DNA of 64,000 bases from Caryophanales bacterium UBA6449 (GCA_002437105.1 DJOB01000006.1:299879-363878), one strand, 5' to 3'. Counted from the stretch's first letter, positions 52,351 to 61,904 are shown. The notes: a model not told the origin generated them from the letters alone. Numbers and translations: made by a program.

Positions 52351-52973
52351 GATTCAACTTTGAAAAGAAGGAGCGCACCTCTTCAAAGGAGAGGAGACTC
52401 GAGTATATAAGGGAGCTCTCCGACTCCTTTGATATCGATGAGGATAAGCACGAGATGCTTATTGAATTCAGATACGATAGATTCTCCGATATATTCAATA
52501 CGAGTTTAGGTAGAAAAGGTGGTATTCCGCTGATTAGAAACGAGATGATGGAGACGCTCGAGAGGTGCTTTCGCTTCCGCCCGATCGGTTATTCTGTGCG
52601 GTTCGATTTTGTGGTATCCGATCTGGAAGGACATACGGTGGAGGAGGCGGAGAAGTGCTTTGTCCACAGCATCTCTCTAGGCGGCTATGTCTCTTCCAAG
52701 GAAGGAAAGGGCAAAACGATGACCGCCCTCGTTCTCACTATCGTCGGTATTTTGATCTTGGTCTTTACTAGCCTCTGTACTGGATTGGGTTGGGTCGATG
52801 TGGAAGGGGCGACATGGAAGATCATGAGCGAGGTTCTAGATATCGCTGCTTGGGTATTCATCTGGGAGGCGGTGACCATCTACTTCATCGATAGACCGGA
52901 ACGGAAACTATTTATCCGCAATTTTAAGAAGAGCCTAACGGAAGTGACCTTCAGGGAGGACAGGAGTGACTGA
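52347..52973 (+). CDS. Unknown two-helix membrane protein in the DUF368 operon
   Basis: 208 residues, not recognised. Residues 1-125 are soluble and mixed alpha/beta (KHEMLIEFRYDRFSDIF, GYSVRFDFVVSD); two helices follow at about 127-147 and 165-185; the tail is basic then acidic. The start overlaps the DUF368 stop (ATGA) and its end overlaps the next gene by eight bases, so it is co-translated. It may bind the carrier's soluble region, an inference from context only. Confidence 0.75.
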   Translation: MRFNFEKKERTSSKERRLEYIRELSDSFDIDEDKHEMLIEFRYDRFSDIFNTSLGRKGGIPLIRNEMMETLERCFRFRPIGYSVRFDFVVSDLEGHTVEEAEKCFVHSISLGGYVSSKEGKGKTMTALVLTIVGILILVFTSLCTGLGWVDVEGATWKIMSEVLDIAAWVFIWEAVTIYFIDRPERKLFIRNFKKSLTEVTFREDRSD

Positions 52974-54210
52974 TAACAGGGTTTCACTATTACCGGGAAT
53001 ACTGGTGTCTCCGGATCGGGCTGAACACGATACCTGGGTCGCTTTCGATTGCATCTTTCCTGATGGTATGAAACTATCCGATGCCGATCTTGCTAGGTAT
53101 CGCCAAATGGTTGGTAAGCCGCTATCCAACGGTGGGGTGAAGAGCCTCTCCAACATACTCAGGCGACTCGGCTTCGTGTGCATCGCGAGAGGAACGTATG
53201 CGAGTCCGCTCAAACGGGTGAAGATCCCTGAAGAGATCCTGTCTGCGATCGACTCTTTCATCTCCAAAAAAGGCGGCTGCTCCTACGAGGAGATCCAGGT
53301 TGAATTCCATAAGTCCCTGATCGCGATTGGGATAGATAATCGGTACATGCTCAAGTCCGCTCTCGATCCTGATCTACCTGAAAGCTTCAGGCCGGGTAGG
53401 GATGAGATATCCGTGGGATCAGAGGATTCCTCGCTAGAATCCTATTTTTCACAGGAGAGGGTCGATCTAGGGGCGATCTCTAAAAAGTATCCCGGTATCA
53501 AGCGATCCTTCCTTCTCAATAGGCTCTATTCACAGGCGGGAATGGTCCGGATCACTGCGGATGTCTTTGAAAAGTACTCGGCCCTCGGGGTCTCTAAGGA
53601 GGATGAGAACTCCTTGCGCGCCTTTGTCAGCGAGTGCATCAACCGAGATGGCTACGCTCAGATCTCGCTAGTCGAGAAAAAGATGTCCTCTCTCCAATCG
53701 AAATGCTTTAGAGATCTTGATCATCGCTATATCGATTCTGTCATTTCCGAGATATTGGGTGAAGGGTTCACCGTCGGTAATACCTTGATCATCCGCGGAA
53801 GAAAGGGAGCGAAGATCAGTGCGACCCAGGTGGTACTTGCGAGCTCTAGAGGGATCGGGACGATCGAGCAGTTGCGGAAGAAGGTGGCGGAACTCACGGG
53901 AAAAAGACCGGGTCTGGTCGACACCCTCATCGCGATGGGTACGCGAGCTATGCTCGTAGATTCGACTGCCGGTCGGATACTCGAAGTAGATCGAGAAGGA
54001 TTGAAGTCCGCCTATAGAGTTCTGGTGATGAGACTTGATAGAGGCGTCTTTAATTCGGACGAAAACCTGGTGCTCCCTTCCGTTTCCGGTATCGTGTGGG
54101 ATAGGTATTCGATCTTCTCTCTGGCTGTATACATGGGAAAGAACGATATAAAGAGGATGATTATCGATAGATCCGATAGAGGTTTCTCATACACCTTGAG
54201 GAGTGCCTAG
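52966..54210 (+). CDS. Unknown soluble protein with repeated winged-helix-like units
   Basis: 414 residues from a GTG after AGGGAGGACAGGA. No membrane helix or signal. Several segments of about 60-70 residues share a helix-helix-turn-helix pattern (ILSAIDSFISKKGGCSYEEI...GIDNRYMLKSAL, SLRAFVSECINRDGYAQI...YIDSVISEIL, LASSRGIGTIEQLRKKVAEL), reminiscent of the winged-helix repeats of RNA polymerase delta-like proteins. Function unknown; could be a regulator or scaffold. Stops four bases before the convergent ppx. Confidence 0.72.
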   Translation: MTDNRVSLLPGILVSPDRAEHDTWVAFDCIFPDGMKLSDADLARYRQMVGKPLSNGGVKSLSNILRRLGFVCIARGTYASPLKRVKIPEEILSAIDSFISKKGGCSYEEIQVEFHKSLIAIGIDNRYMLKSALDPDLPESFRPGRDEISVGSEDSSLESYFSQERVDLGAISKKYPGIKRSFLLNRLYSQAGMVRITADVFEKYSALGVSKEDENSLRAFVSECINRDGYAQISLVEKKMSSLQSKCFRDLDHRYIDSVISEILGEGFTVGNTLIIRGRKGAKISATQVVLASSRGIGTIEQLRKKVAELTGKRPGLVDTLIAMGTRAMLVDSTAGRILEVDREGLKSAYRVLVMRLDRGVFNSDENLVLPSVSGIVWDRYSIFSLAVYMGKNDIKRMIIDRSDRGFSYTLRSA

Positions 54211-54214
54211 ATTT

Positions 54215-55117
54215 CTAGATGACATTCATGTCATCAGCGAGCATGCTGTCGATGATTCCATCGCCTAAACCGGTCATCGGCACGACGATGAAATCGGCGT
54301 CGGTGAGGTTCGCTACGGTTAAGAACAGTTTTCCAGCTGGGATGATGACATCGGCGCGATCGGGTTTGAGACGGTATTTGAGCATCCTTTCGGGGACGGA
54401 GAGCTCATCGAGTCTCTTATAGAGATCCTTGAGCTCCGAGGAGGCGAGGATGTGATTTCCCTTCTTGTCCTTCTGGCTGGATAGTTTCCAGTATCGGTTG
54501 ATATTGCCCCCGGTTCCTACCAGGTTGATCTTGCCAAACTCCTTGCGGTACCCCGCGACCGTCTTCTTCAGCTTTGTCCATTCATCGGGGGAATCAGCGT
54601 GGGCGAGGATCCTCAAAGTTCCTAGGGGATAGCTGTGGCTATCGATGATCTTCCCGTCGGAATACATGGTCACTTCGGTGGATCCGCCTCCGACATCCAT
54701 GAAGATCCAGTTGCCGGAGTTGAATTTCAGATCGCGCGCGATCTTGACGATGGTCTTAGCCTCGGTTTCACCGGAGATGATCCTCACATCGACTCCGGTC
54801 TCCTTTCTTATGCGCCAGATGATGTCTTCACCGTTCTTCGCTTCGCGCATCGCGGAGGTGGCGAGAGCCTGGTACTGCACCACGCCGTAGATCTCCATCA
54901 GGGCCTTGAAGCAGGATATGGTGCGGATCAGCTGATCCTCCTTCTTCAGTCCGATAGATCCTGTGCGAAAGACATCCACACCTAATCTCAGGGGGACGCG
55001 GAGCTCCTGAACCGGATAGCTTCCTAACTGTCCTCTCTCGTTGAGGTAGACGTTCTTGATGACGAAACGAGCGGCATTGGTACCGATATCGATGCCAGCG
55101 TAGAATCCCTGTTTCAA
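54215..55117 (-). CDS. ppx: Exopolyphosphatase / pppGpp phosphatase family protein
   Basis: 300-residue actin-fold phosphatase that shortens polyphosphate or hydrolyses pppGpp. Phosphate-1 motif GIDIGTNAARFVI, SAMREAKNG, phosphate-2 MDVGGGSTEV and GTGGNINRYWK are intact. The C-terminal extension of long Ppx proteins is absent. Start is a TTG at 55117, eight bases after AGGAGG. Directly follows ppk, so synthesis and breakdown are co-encoded. Confidence 0.92.
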   Translation of the reverse strand: MKQGFYAGIDIGTNAARFVIKNVYLNERGQLGSYPVQELRVPLRLGVDVFRTGSIGLKKEDQLIRTISCFKALMEIYGVVQYQALATSAMREAKNGEDIIWRIRKETGVDVRIISGETEAKTIVKIARDLKFNSGNWIFMDVGGGSTEVTMYSDGKIIDSHSYPLGTLRILAHADSPDEWTKLKKTVAGYRKEFGKINLVGTGGNINRYWKLSSQKDKKGNHILASSELKDLYKRLDELSVPERMLKYRLKPDRADVIIPAGKLFLTVANLTDADFIVVPMTGLGDGIIDSMLADDMNVI

Positions 55118-55159
55118 ATCGATGTCCTCCTACATGTGTGATTCTGATATCTGACGAGC

Positions 55160-57244
55160 TCAGTTGGATCTGGTCTTATCTGCGAGAGCCAGCTGGGTCA
55201 ACACCTCTTGGCTGCGGATGATCTTCTCCTTCGGCTTCCGGGGAACGGGCAGGTAATCAGGTCCGCCGTTCACGATGCTGGCCTGGCAGTTGTCGGCGAG
55301 TCCAGCATCCACGATGGCTTCCAGTTTCTTCTGGCAGTCAGGGTCGAATACGGGGGTGACAACCTCTATTCTGTTATATAGATTTCTCGGCATCCAGTCA
55401 GCCGATCCCATGAAGTATAGAGGGTGTCCGCCATTCTGGAAGATGAATATTCTCGAGTGCTCCAGATAGCGGTCGATGATCGCTTTTATCCGGATGTTCC
55501 CCTTCAGTTTAGGCAGGGTAGTCACTAGCGAGTTGTTGCCTCTTATCAGCAGATCGATAGGCACGTTGTTCGCGGCCGCTTCATAGAGGAGCGCGACCAT
55601 CGGTTTATCCGTTATATGGTTGATCTTGATCTTGATGCCTGCTGGCTTTCCGGCTAGAGCGTTCTTCTCCTCGTTCCGTATCAGGCGCTGGAAGACCGAT
55701 TGCATGTGGTTCGGTGAGACCAGGAGGTAGTGGAATGTCTGCTTGCGGTAGGGCTCGGCGATAAAGTTGAATATCTGACCGACCTCCTTGACGATCTTGC
55801 GGTTGGCGGTGAAGAGGAGACAGTCGGTATAGGTCTTAGCGTTGCCCTCGTGGAAGTTTCCGGTGGATACTACGGCGATATTCTTTCCGCCTTTGATATT
55901 GACCCAGACCACCTTGCCGTGGACCTTGAATCCCTCGGTGGAGGGAAGGACTTCGACCCCCGCCTCTCTCAGCGTCTGGGAGATGAGGATGTTCGAGGAC
56001 TCGTCGAAGCGGGCCATGAGCTCGACCATCGCAGTGACCTTCTTGCCATTTTTGGCGGCTGCCGCGAGCGCCTTTACGACCTGGGATTCGTTGGCGGCAC
56101 GGTAGATGGTGGCTTTGATCTCCTTGACTTGGGGAGAGATAGCGCACTCCTGCAGGAATTTGACGAAGGTATCGAAAGACTCGTAGGGCACATGGATGAG
56201 AAGATCCTTCTTCCGGATTCTCTCGATCAGCGAGGTGCCGGAGTCGACCTCCGAGATCTCGACGGTGGGCCAGGGTTTGCTGCGCAGGGGAGCCCCGGGC
56301 TTATCGATATAGGGGAATTTCGAGAGGTCGCGGTGGTTGTGGTAGCGTCCGCCGACGGATACTAGATCCAGCTTATCGACGTGGAGGCGACGGTTGAGGA
56401 TGGATTTGAGATCGGAGGGTATACCTTCGCCGAAGATGACTCGGACGGGCATGCCCTTTCTCCTGTCCTTGACGGCCTGGGTGATGGAGCGCAGTATTCC
56501 CTCTTCGGGATCGCTTTCGACCTCCATCTCGGCATCCTTGGAGAATTTCAGTGCATAAGCGGAGAAGCGCGTGTAGCCAGAGCCGATGAATATGTGGGGG
56601 AGATGCATTCTGACGATGTCGTCCAGATACATCACACAGGAGGTCTTATCGTCGCGGTCAGGGATCTTGATAAACCTGCCGCAGAGGGCTACGGGAAGGG
56701 CGAGAATCGCGTAGGCCGGCTTCTTGTCATCAGCTTCCATCTTTACTGCTAGATAGATGTGAGCATCGTTGACCGACGATAGGTCCGCCCGGTCGGTGAT
56801 GATGGTGGGGTTGATGTAGTCCGAGACGTGGCGCATGAAGTAGTCGTGCACATAATCCCGCTGCTTCGGGGTGAGTTCTGACTCGTTCACCAGCGCGATT
56901 CCCCGTTTCAGCAGGCTGGCGAATACCTCCTTCTCCACTTCGACATATTCGTTGTTGTACTCTTCGGTCAGATCCTTGATGATGCTGATCTGGCGCTTAG
57001 CATCCTTGCGCTCATCCTTGATCCCACCGGCTTTGGATTCGGCGATCCTCTGGAGGGAGGCGACACGAACCTTGTAGAACTCATCCAGGTTGGAGGAGTA
57101 GATACCGAGGAACATCAGCCTGTCATAGAGGGGGAGTTTGACTTTGCTAGCTTCTTTGAGGATACGATGGTTAAAATACATCCAGGATATGTCGCGGTCG
57201 ACGTACTCGTTGCTCTTCAGGTCGAGTTTTCTCTTGCTGCCCAT
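55160..57244 (-). CDS. ppk: Polyphosphate kinase 1
   Basis: 694-residue enzyme that makes polyphosphate from ATP at the membrane. N-terminal NRELSW-like start (YVDRDISWMYFNHRIL), catalytic histidine in FKVHGKVVWVN, and the second conserved histidine in YLEHSRIFIF. GLADNCQASIV replaces the usual C-terminal LxDNxKA motif with small changes. AAGGAAA before the ATG. Pairs with ppx 42 bases downstream. Confidence 0.95.
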   Translation of the reverse strand: MGSKRKLDLKSNEYVDRDISWMYFNHRILKEASKVKLPLYDRLMFLGIYSSNLDEFYKVRVASLQRIAESKAGGIKDERKDAKRQISIIKDLTEEYNNEYVEVEKEVFASLLKRGIALVNESELTPKQRDYVHDYFMRHVSDYINPTIITDRADLSSVNDAHIYLAVKMEADDKKPAYAILALPVALCGRFIKIPDRDDKTSCVMYLDDIVRMHLPHIFIGSGYTRFSAYALKFSKDAEMEVESDPEEGILRSITQAVKDRRKGMPVRVIFGEGIPSDLKSILNRRLHVDKLDLVSVGGRYHNHRDLSKFPYIDKPGAPLRSKPWPTVEISEVDSGTSLIERIRKKDLLIHVPYESFDTFVKFLQECAISPQVKEIKATIYRAANESQVVKALAAAAKNGKKVTAMVELMARFDESSNILISQTLREAGVEVLPSTEGFKVHGKVVWVNIKGGKNIAVVSTGNFHEGNAKTYTDCLLFTANRKIVKEVGQIFNFIAEPYRKQTFHYLLVSPNHMQSVFQRLIRNEEKNALAGKPAGIKIKINHITDKPMVALLYEAAANNVPIDLLIRGNNSLVTTLPKLKGNIRIKAIIDRYLEHSRIFIFQNGGHPLYFMGSADWMPRNLYNRIEVVTPVFDPDCQKKLEAIVDAGLADNCQASIVNGGPDYLPVPRKPKEKIIRSQEVLTQLALADKTRSN

Positions 57245-57373
57245 TTTCCTTACCTCAAACTGTATTTATTTTACCTTAATAGCGCGTTTCGATTTTCACC
57301 AGATATGCTTTGCATATCGGTGGCTCGCTTAGTTCACTCGTTTATAATCTTGTCTGTTCAGGAGGGTTGGCGA

Positions 57374-57580
57374 ATGAAGGTAGTGAAAGTTGATCCGACG
57401 ATGTGCATCGGCTGCGGCACCTGCGCCGCGATCGCGGAGAACATGTTCGAGATAAATCCTGAGGACGGACTCGCGGTGGTGAAGAATCCTGACGCTGCGC
57501 TGACTGGCGATGATCTGGATCTGGCGGAACAGGCGGTGACCTGCTGCCCCAGCGGTGCAATCTCGATTCAGGACAAGTAG
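57374..57580 (+). CDS. fer: Ferredoxin, single 4Fe-4S
   Basis: 68-residue electron carrier. Cluster ligands C11, C14, C17 (CIGCGTC) and C58 of CCPSGAI; a doublet C57 precedes the last ligand. It has the Fer4_13/15 shape of Bacillus Fer. AGGAGGG at 57360-57366 marks the ATG at 57374; longer upstream frames are not needed. Followed by a strong terminator. Confidence 0.92.
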   Translation: MKVVKVDPTMCIGCGTCAAIAENMFEINPEDGLAVVKNPDAALTGDDLDLAEQAVTCCPSGAISIQDK

Positions 57581-57585
57581 AAAAA

Positions 57586-57610
57586 GGCCGGGTCTCTGCC
57601 CGGTCTTTTT
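57586..57610. terminator. Bidirectional intrinsic terminator
   Basis: GGCCGGG-TCTCTG-CCCGGTC flanked by A5 and T5, between fer and rluB. Confidence 0.93.
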
Positions 57611-57619
57611 GTATTCGAC

Positions 57620-58516
57620 CTACTCTCCGTACTTCCTGGGTGCCTTGTAGTTATTGTGGGCCTTTCTCATGAGGCAGTCTCTTCTCATCCTCTCGACGAT
57701 ATCGGGGGGCAGGACTACGTATGAACCCTTTCTCATCTTGCCCAGCTTGACGATGCCGATCTGAGTCCGCTTGAGGTGTACTACGTTGAAGCCGAAGTAC
57801 TGCATCATCCTTCTGACCTCGCGGTTCTTACCTTCCTGCAGAGTGATCTTGTATAGTCCGTAGACCTTTCCGGAGAAATCGGGGGCCTGGCTGCAGCCGA
57901 TCTCGATCGCATCGCAGGGAGCGGTCAGCCCGTCCTCGAGGACGATCCCGTTCCGAAGCTGTTCCAGCTGAGCTGGGGTGAGCCGACCATCGATCTGAAC
58001 CTCGTAGACCTTAGCCGGAGCCGAGGATGGGTGCATCATGAGGTTGTCGAACTCGCCGTCGTTGGTGAGGAAGACCAAGCCCTCAGAGTTGATATCCAGT
58101 CGACCGATGGGGTAGACGCGACCATACTGAGGGGGGACCAGCTCGGTGACCAGTCGGCGATTCTGCGGATCGGAAGCCGAGCAGATGAAACCCAGGGGTT
58201 TATTGACCGCGATATAGTACTTGCGCGAATCGATCTCGGCTTTGGAGGGGAGCTTCTTGCCGTCGACCACCACCTCGCAATCCACGGGGAATGAGGCACC
58301 CAGCTCGGTCACGAGCTTGCCGTCGACCTCGACCTTGCCAGCTTGGATGAGCTCTTCCGCCTTTCTTCTGGAGCAGAAGCCGCGCTCGGAGATGATCTTC
58401 TGAATCCTCGCTATCTCTGGGCTGGTCGGTTGGGTCGTGGGTTTATCCTGTTCCTCGCCTGCGCCGTCGACCTTCTTCTCCTCGGTCTGCTCTTCCTTGT
58501 TCACGATATCAGCCAT
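57620..58516 (-). CDS. rluB: 23S rRNA pseudouridine synthase RluB-like
   Basis: 298 residues. A charged 25-residue N-terminal stretch precedes an S4 RNA-binding domain (RIQKIISERGFCSRRKAEELIQAG) and the RsuA/RluB catalytic core with aspartate in YPIGRLDINSEGL and the IxGKNREVRRM-like motif (LQEGKNREVRRM). Last gene of the long minus-strand operon; overlaps the PHP gene by eight bases. Confidence 0.93.
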   Translation of the reverse strand: MADIVNKEEQTEEKKVDGAGEEQDKPTTQPTSPEIARIQKIISERGFCSRRKAEELIQAGKVEVDGKLVTELGASFPVDCEVVVDGKKLPSKAEIDSRKYYIAVNKPLGFICSASDPQNRRLVTELVPPQYGRVYPIGRLDINSEGLVFLTNDGEFDNLMMHPSSAPAKVYEVQIDGRLTPAQLEQLRNGIVLEDGLTAPCDAIEIGCSQAPDFSGKVYGLYKITLQEGKNREVRRMMQYFGFNVVHLKRTQIGIVKLGKMRKGSYVVLPPDIVERMRRDCLMRKAHNNYKAPRKYGE

Positions 58517-59336
58517 GCTTGACCTCCTGATGATTTTCTATCTTCTTCAGCTTCAACCTATCGATCACCTGCAGCCCCAGCTCCCTCGCGAATCTTACCG
58601 CCTCGGCGTTGGCCAGGGGATCCGAGAGCTGTTTGGGTGCATGCGCATCGATGCCGATTATGCATTCGGCGCCCATGCGGCTCGCCATCTGAAAGAACGA
58701 ATAAGTAGGATAGCACCAGCGATAATTATCGCCAATCCTCTTTTTTCCTGAACGTATGCCACCGCAGTTTATCTCGAGAGGAATCTGGCACTCCATAGCG
58801 GTTCTGATCAGCTCTCGCGAGACGCGGCGGCAGTCCAGATCGAAGTAGGGTACTTCCGCCAGGAAGAGATCGGGGTGGACGAAGCACGAGTAGAGTCCAG
58901 TCCTCATGGCCTGGCAGGCCGTCTCGCAGTACAGGTAGATGTTATTGGCGGTGGGAGAGCGGCCATAGCGGGCGTAGACCTGATGCCTCTCGTTCATGGA
59001 GGAGTGATTGCCTAGGAGCAGGTAGTCTATTCCACCTGTCATCAGCAGCTCTTTAAGATAGGGGATATAGGGTTGAAAGTACTCTGCCTCGTATCCCAGG
59101 AGAACCTTGATCCGATCCTTGTACTTCTGCTGGAGAGCGCGGACGCTCCTGAAGTATTCGGCGTTGAGACTGAAGCTTCCCCGCAGTCCCGGTTCGTCGT
59201 AGTCGGGATACATCGCGTGATCGGAGATGCCGATCTCCGCCAGCCCCATACTGAGGGCTTCCAGGATGTACTCCTCTTCCTTGCCTACCGCATGGCCGCA
59301 GCGATAGGTGTGGGTGTGATAGTTGGCATTGAGCAT
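58509..59336 (-). CDS. PHP-domain phosphatase, histidinol-phosphatase-like
   Basis: 275-residue metal hydrolase with PHP motifs YHTHTYRCGHA, ISDHAMYP, GYEAEYF, VHPDLF and IGIDAH. HisK/HisJ-like, but no his genes are in the window, so another phosphoester substrate is possible. It overlaps truA by one base and rluB by eight. Confidence 0.88.
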   Translation of the reverse strand: MLNANYHTHTYRCGHAVGKEEEYILEALSMGLAEIGISDHAMYPDYDEPGLRGSFSLNAEYFRSVRALQQKYKDRIKVLLGYEAEYFQPYIPYLKELLMTGGIDYLLLGNHSSMNERHQVYARYGRSPTANNIYLYCETACQAMRTGLYSCFVHPDLFLAEVPYFDLDCRRVSRELIRTAMECQIPLEINCGGIRSGKKRIGDNYRWCYPTYSFFQMASRMGAECIIGIDAHAPKQLSDPLANAEAVRFARELGLQVIDRLKLKKIENHQEVKHG

Positions 59337-60097
59337 TATCGTCCCCTCCTATACGTGGTCCGTATCAAGCATAGACCTTCTGCGGGGGCCTTGTACTTGC
59401 GAGCGTCGATATTCGGGTTAACCAGCCGGCTTTCAACCTCGTCGAGCTTCTCCCGGCCTGAAGCGACGCCGATGGCGGCTCCGATCATCATCCGCACCTG
59501 GTAGCGGTGAAAGGCGCGTCCGATTATCCGGGTCTCGATGATCTTCCCTCCTCTTCGAGCGGTGATGTGTATCCGGTCGATGATGCTTATGAAATTCTGT
59601 TCCCGATCCCCTTTGGAGTCCAGGCTGGCGAAGCTCTTGAAGTCGTGTTGACCGATGAAGATATTCATCGTGCGCACGAATAGATCCAAGTCTAATCGAT
59701 GGTTTACCACTCCGCAGTGGGAATCGAGAACCGGGTCGAATATTCCGCAGTCGATCGTGTAGAGGTAGGTCTTTCGGTGAGGGGTGGCGCGAGCATCGAA
59801 GTCATCTCCAACCTTTTCAATCGAGTTGACTCTGATGGACTTGCCTATTTGGGAGTTGAGATAGTAGAGGATTCGGTCGGGAGTTATTCGGCTGTCCACC
59901 CGGAATGAGAAGCAGAAGTCTCGAGCCGAGACCCCTCTATCTAGCCGGGAGGAGCAGCGGATCTTTATCTCGGTAGCGAACAGCTTCGAGAGCAGGTGCT
60001 GAAAGACGCCCTGGATCGTCTGGCGATCATCGGGCTGGATCTGGGTCCCTTGGAAGCAGAGCCCATCGAACGAGATGCGAAGCAGGTAATTAGCCAT
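59336..60097 (-). CDS. truA: tRNA pseudouridine(38-40) synthase TruA, divergent
   Basis: 253 residues. The catalytic segment reads CSSRLDRGVSARDF; the aspartate is kept but the usual GRTDAGVHA is altered at four places. KTYLYTI and QVRMMIGAAIGVASG match the other TruA motifs. The ecfA1-ecfA2-ecfT-truA order supports the call. Reduced or shifted specificity is possible. GGAGCATAGG before the ATG. Confidence 0.87.
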   Translation of the reverse strand: MANYLLRISFDGLCFQGTQIQPDDRQTIQGVFQHLLSKLFATEIKIRCSSRLDRGVSARDFCFSFRVDSRITPDRILYYLNSQIGKSIRVNSIEKVGDDFDARATPHRKTYLYTIDCGIFDPVLDSHCGVVNHRLDLDLFVRTMNIFIGQHDFKSFASLDSKGDREQNFISIIDRIHITARRGGKIIETRIIGRAFHRYQVRMMIGAAIGVASGREKLDEVESRLVNPNIDARKYKAPAEGLCLIRTTYRRGR

Positions 60098-60109
60098 ATG
60101 CCTATGCTC

Positions 60110-60997
60110 CTAGATGATCTCGATCCTCAGGCCGTCGCGGCGGTAGAGGGATAGGAAGAGCATACCCGCAAGGACTAAGAGGATTGCGCCTATCCAGATG
60201 CCGTCGGTCGCGCGGAATCGGTTCTGAGTGTATCTGGTCCGCTCCGCCCGCGGGTCGTAGCCGCGCGCTTCCATGGCCTCCGCTGAGTTGATCGCGTCGG
60301 TCATGGAGATCACGATCAGGGGGATGGTCAGGCTGAAGAGGGATTTGAACTTCTCCCTTAAGGTGCCATTCTGCACATCGAGTCCCCGTGATGCTTGGGC
60401 GCGCTGGATCCTTTTGGCTTCGGAGGCGAACAGGGGGATGAAGCGGAGAGCGAGAGACATCATCATGGAGAAGGAGGTCACTGGTACCTTGATCAGCTTT
60501 AGAGGGTAGAGCAGCAGCTCGAACGAGCGCGATAGTTCCATGGGTGAAGTTACGGAGGTTATCACCATGGTCGACATGACGGTGAGGATTATTCGCTCGA
60601 TGACGTACCCTGCGAACCACAGGCCGGTCTCGTATACGGGGTAATCGCCGATGGTGAAGAGAACATCCTTGTCCATGAATGAAGATCCTGGGCGATAGAA
60701 GAACAGGTTGAGGAGGATGAGAAAGGCGATCAGAAACCACATCTTCAGTATAGCTTTGAAAATGTTTATTACCGATATCTTACTTAATATAATTAGAATA
60801 TTTATTAAGATAAGGATTGCACCACCGATGATCATATCGGTGGCGTAAGGGTAGTTGCTAACCTCTGGATTGCCGTAGGGAAGGAAGATGATCACCATCA
60901 GAGCGATGAGGAGAAGGAGCTTAACCATTCCGTTGAGGCGGTGAAGAGGAGTATTTAAAGGACGGTATGAACCTAGGAGAGAAGCTGAATCAGACAT
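60110..60997 (-). CDS. ecfT: ECF transporter T component EcfT
   Basis: 295-residue membrane coupling subunit linking the EcfA ATPases to vitamin-binding S proteins. Helices cluster at about 28-45, 50-70, 85-105, 135-155 and 272-290. The two coupling motifs are SRG (AQASRGLDV) and ARG (AMEARGYDP). Overlaps ecfA2 by eight bases. No S component gene is in the window, so this is the shared group II module. Confidence 0.94.
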   Translation of the reverse strand: MSDSASLLGSYRPLNTPLHRLNGMVKLLLLIALMVIIFLPYGNPEVSNYPYATDMIIGGAILILINILIILSKISVINIFKAILKMWFLIAFLILLNLFFYRPGSSFMDKDVLFTIGDYPVYETGLWFAGYVIERIILTVMSTMVITSVTSPMELSRSFELLLYPLKLIKVPVTSFSMMMSLALRFIPLFASEAKRIQRAQASRGLDVQNGTLREKFKSLFSLTIPLIVISMTDAINSAEAMEARGYDPRAERTRYTQNRFRATDGIWIGAILLVLAGMLFLSLYRRDGLRIEII

Positions 60998-61904
60998 GGC
61001 TCACGCTCCTTTCGATCTCGCGGGCGAGGGAGTCGGGATCCCGAGCTAGATGGGGATCGATATCCAAACCCTGCGATATCAGGTACCTAGTATAGACGAA
61101 GGCTCGGGGAGGAAGCAGCCCAGCCTGGTGGATGAGGTCTCCGCTGTCGAACGCTGAAACGATATCGCTGTCGAGAACGATCTTACCCTCCTGCAGGATC
61201 ACCATCCTCTCAGCCACGGCATACGCTAGATCCATGTCGTGGGTGATGAGGATGATGGTGGTTCCATCCTTTCTGTTTCTATTTCGAATCAGATCGAGAA
61301 GCAATCTCGCGCCACCTCGATCGAGACCCACGGTAGGTTCATCCAGAATCAGCACCTTCGGGTTGAAGGCGAGAACTCCAGCGATAGCTATCTTCCTCTT
61401 TTCTCCTCCGGAGAGGGTAAAGGGCGAACGATCGAAGAAGCTTTTATCGATTCCGATATCGGCTAGGGCTTCAACCGCCATCTTTCTCGCTAGCGATTCA
61501 TCTTTAAAGAAGTTGAGAGGACCGACCATCACATCGTCGATCACTCGCCTCTTGAATAGCTGATCCTCAGGGAACTGGAATACTACTCCTATATCCTTTC
61601 TGATGGATTTCCAGTCTTTGATCCTCGGTTTCTTCCTGGGCTTGATCGTTCGGTTGCGTTTTATCTTCGGTGTCATATCCAGAACGTAGCCGCCGGGGAA
61701 TTGAATCTTTCCGAAGGTGGGAGTGAGAAGCAGGTCGAGCTGTTGGATCAGGGTGGATTTACCTGATCCGGCGCGACCGCACAGGGCGATGATTTGACCC
61801 TGGGGAATGTCTAAGTTTATCTTATCGAGCGCGAGCTTCTCCAGGGGTGTGTGGTAGTCGTAGTAGAAGCTCAGATCTTCAGCTCTTATCAGTGTTTCAG
61901 ACAT
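60990..61904 (-). CDS. ecfA2: ECF transporter ATPase EcfA2
   Basis: 304 residues. Walker A GRAGSGKST, signature LSGGEKRK, Walker B VLILDEPTVGLD. A basic insertion at about 75-95 (KIKRNRTIKPRKKPRIKDW) follows the Walker A region. GAGGAGCTG before the ATG, 16-base overlap with ecfA1. Confidence 0.94.
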   Translation of the reverse strand: MSETLIRAEDLSFYYDYHTPLEKLALDKINLDIPQGQIIALCGRAGSGKSTLIQQLDLLLTPTFGKIQFPGGYVLDMTPKIKRNRTIKPRKKPRIKDWKSIRKDIGVVFQFPEDQLFKRRVIDDVMVGPLNFFKDESLARKMAVEALADIGIDKSFFDRSPFTLSGGEKRKIAIAGVLAFNPKVLILDEPTVGLDRGGARLLLDLIRNRNRKDGTTIILITHDMDLAYAVAERMVILQEGKIVLDSDIVSAFDSGDLIHQAGLLPPRAFVYTRYLISQGLDIDPHLARDPDSLAREIERSVSHV

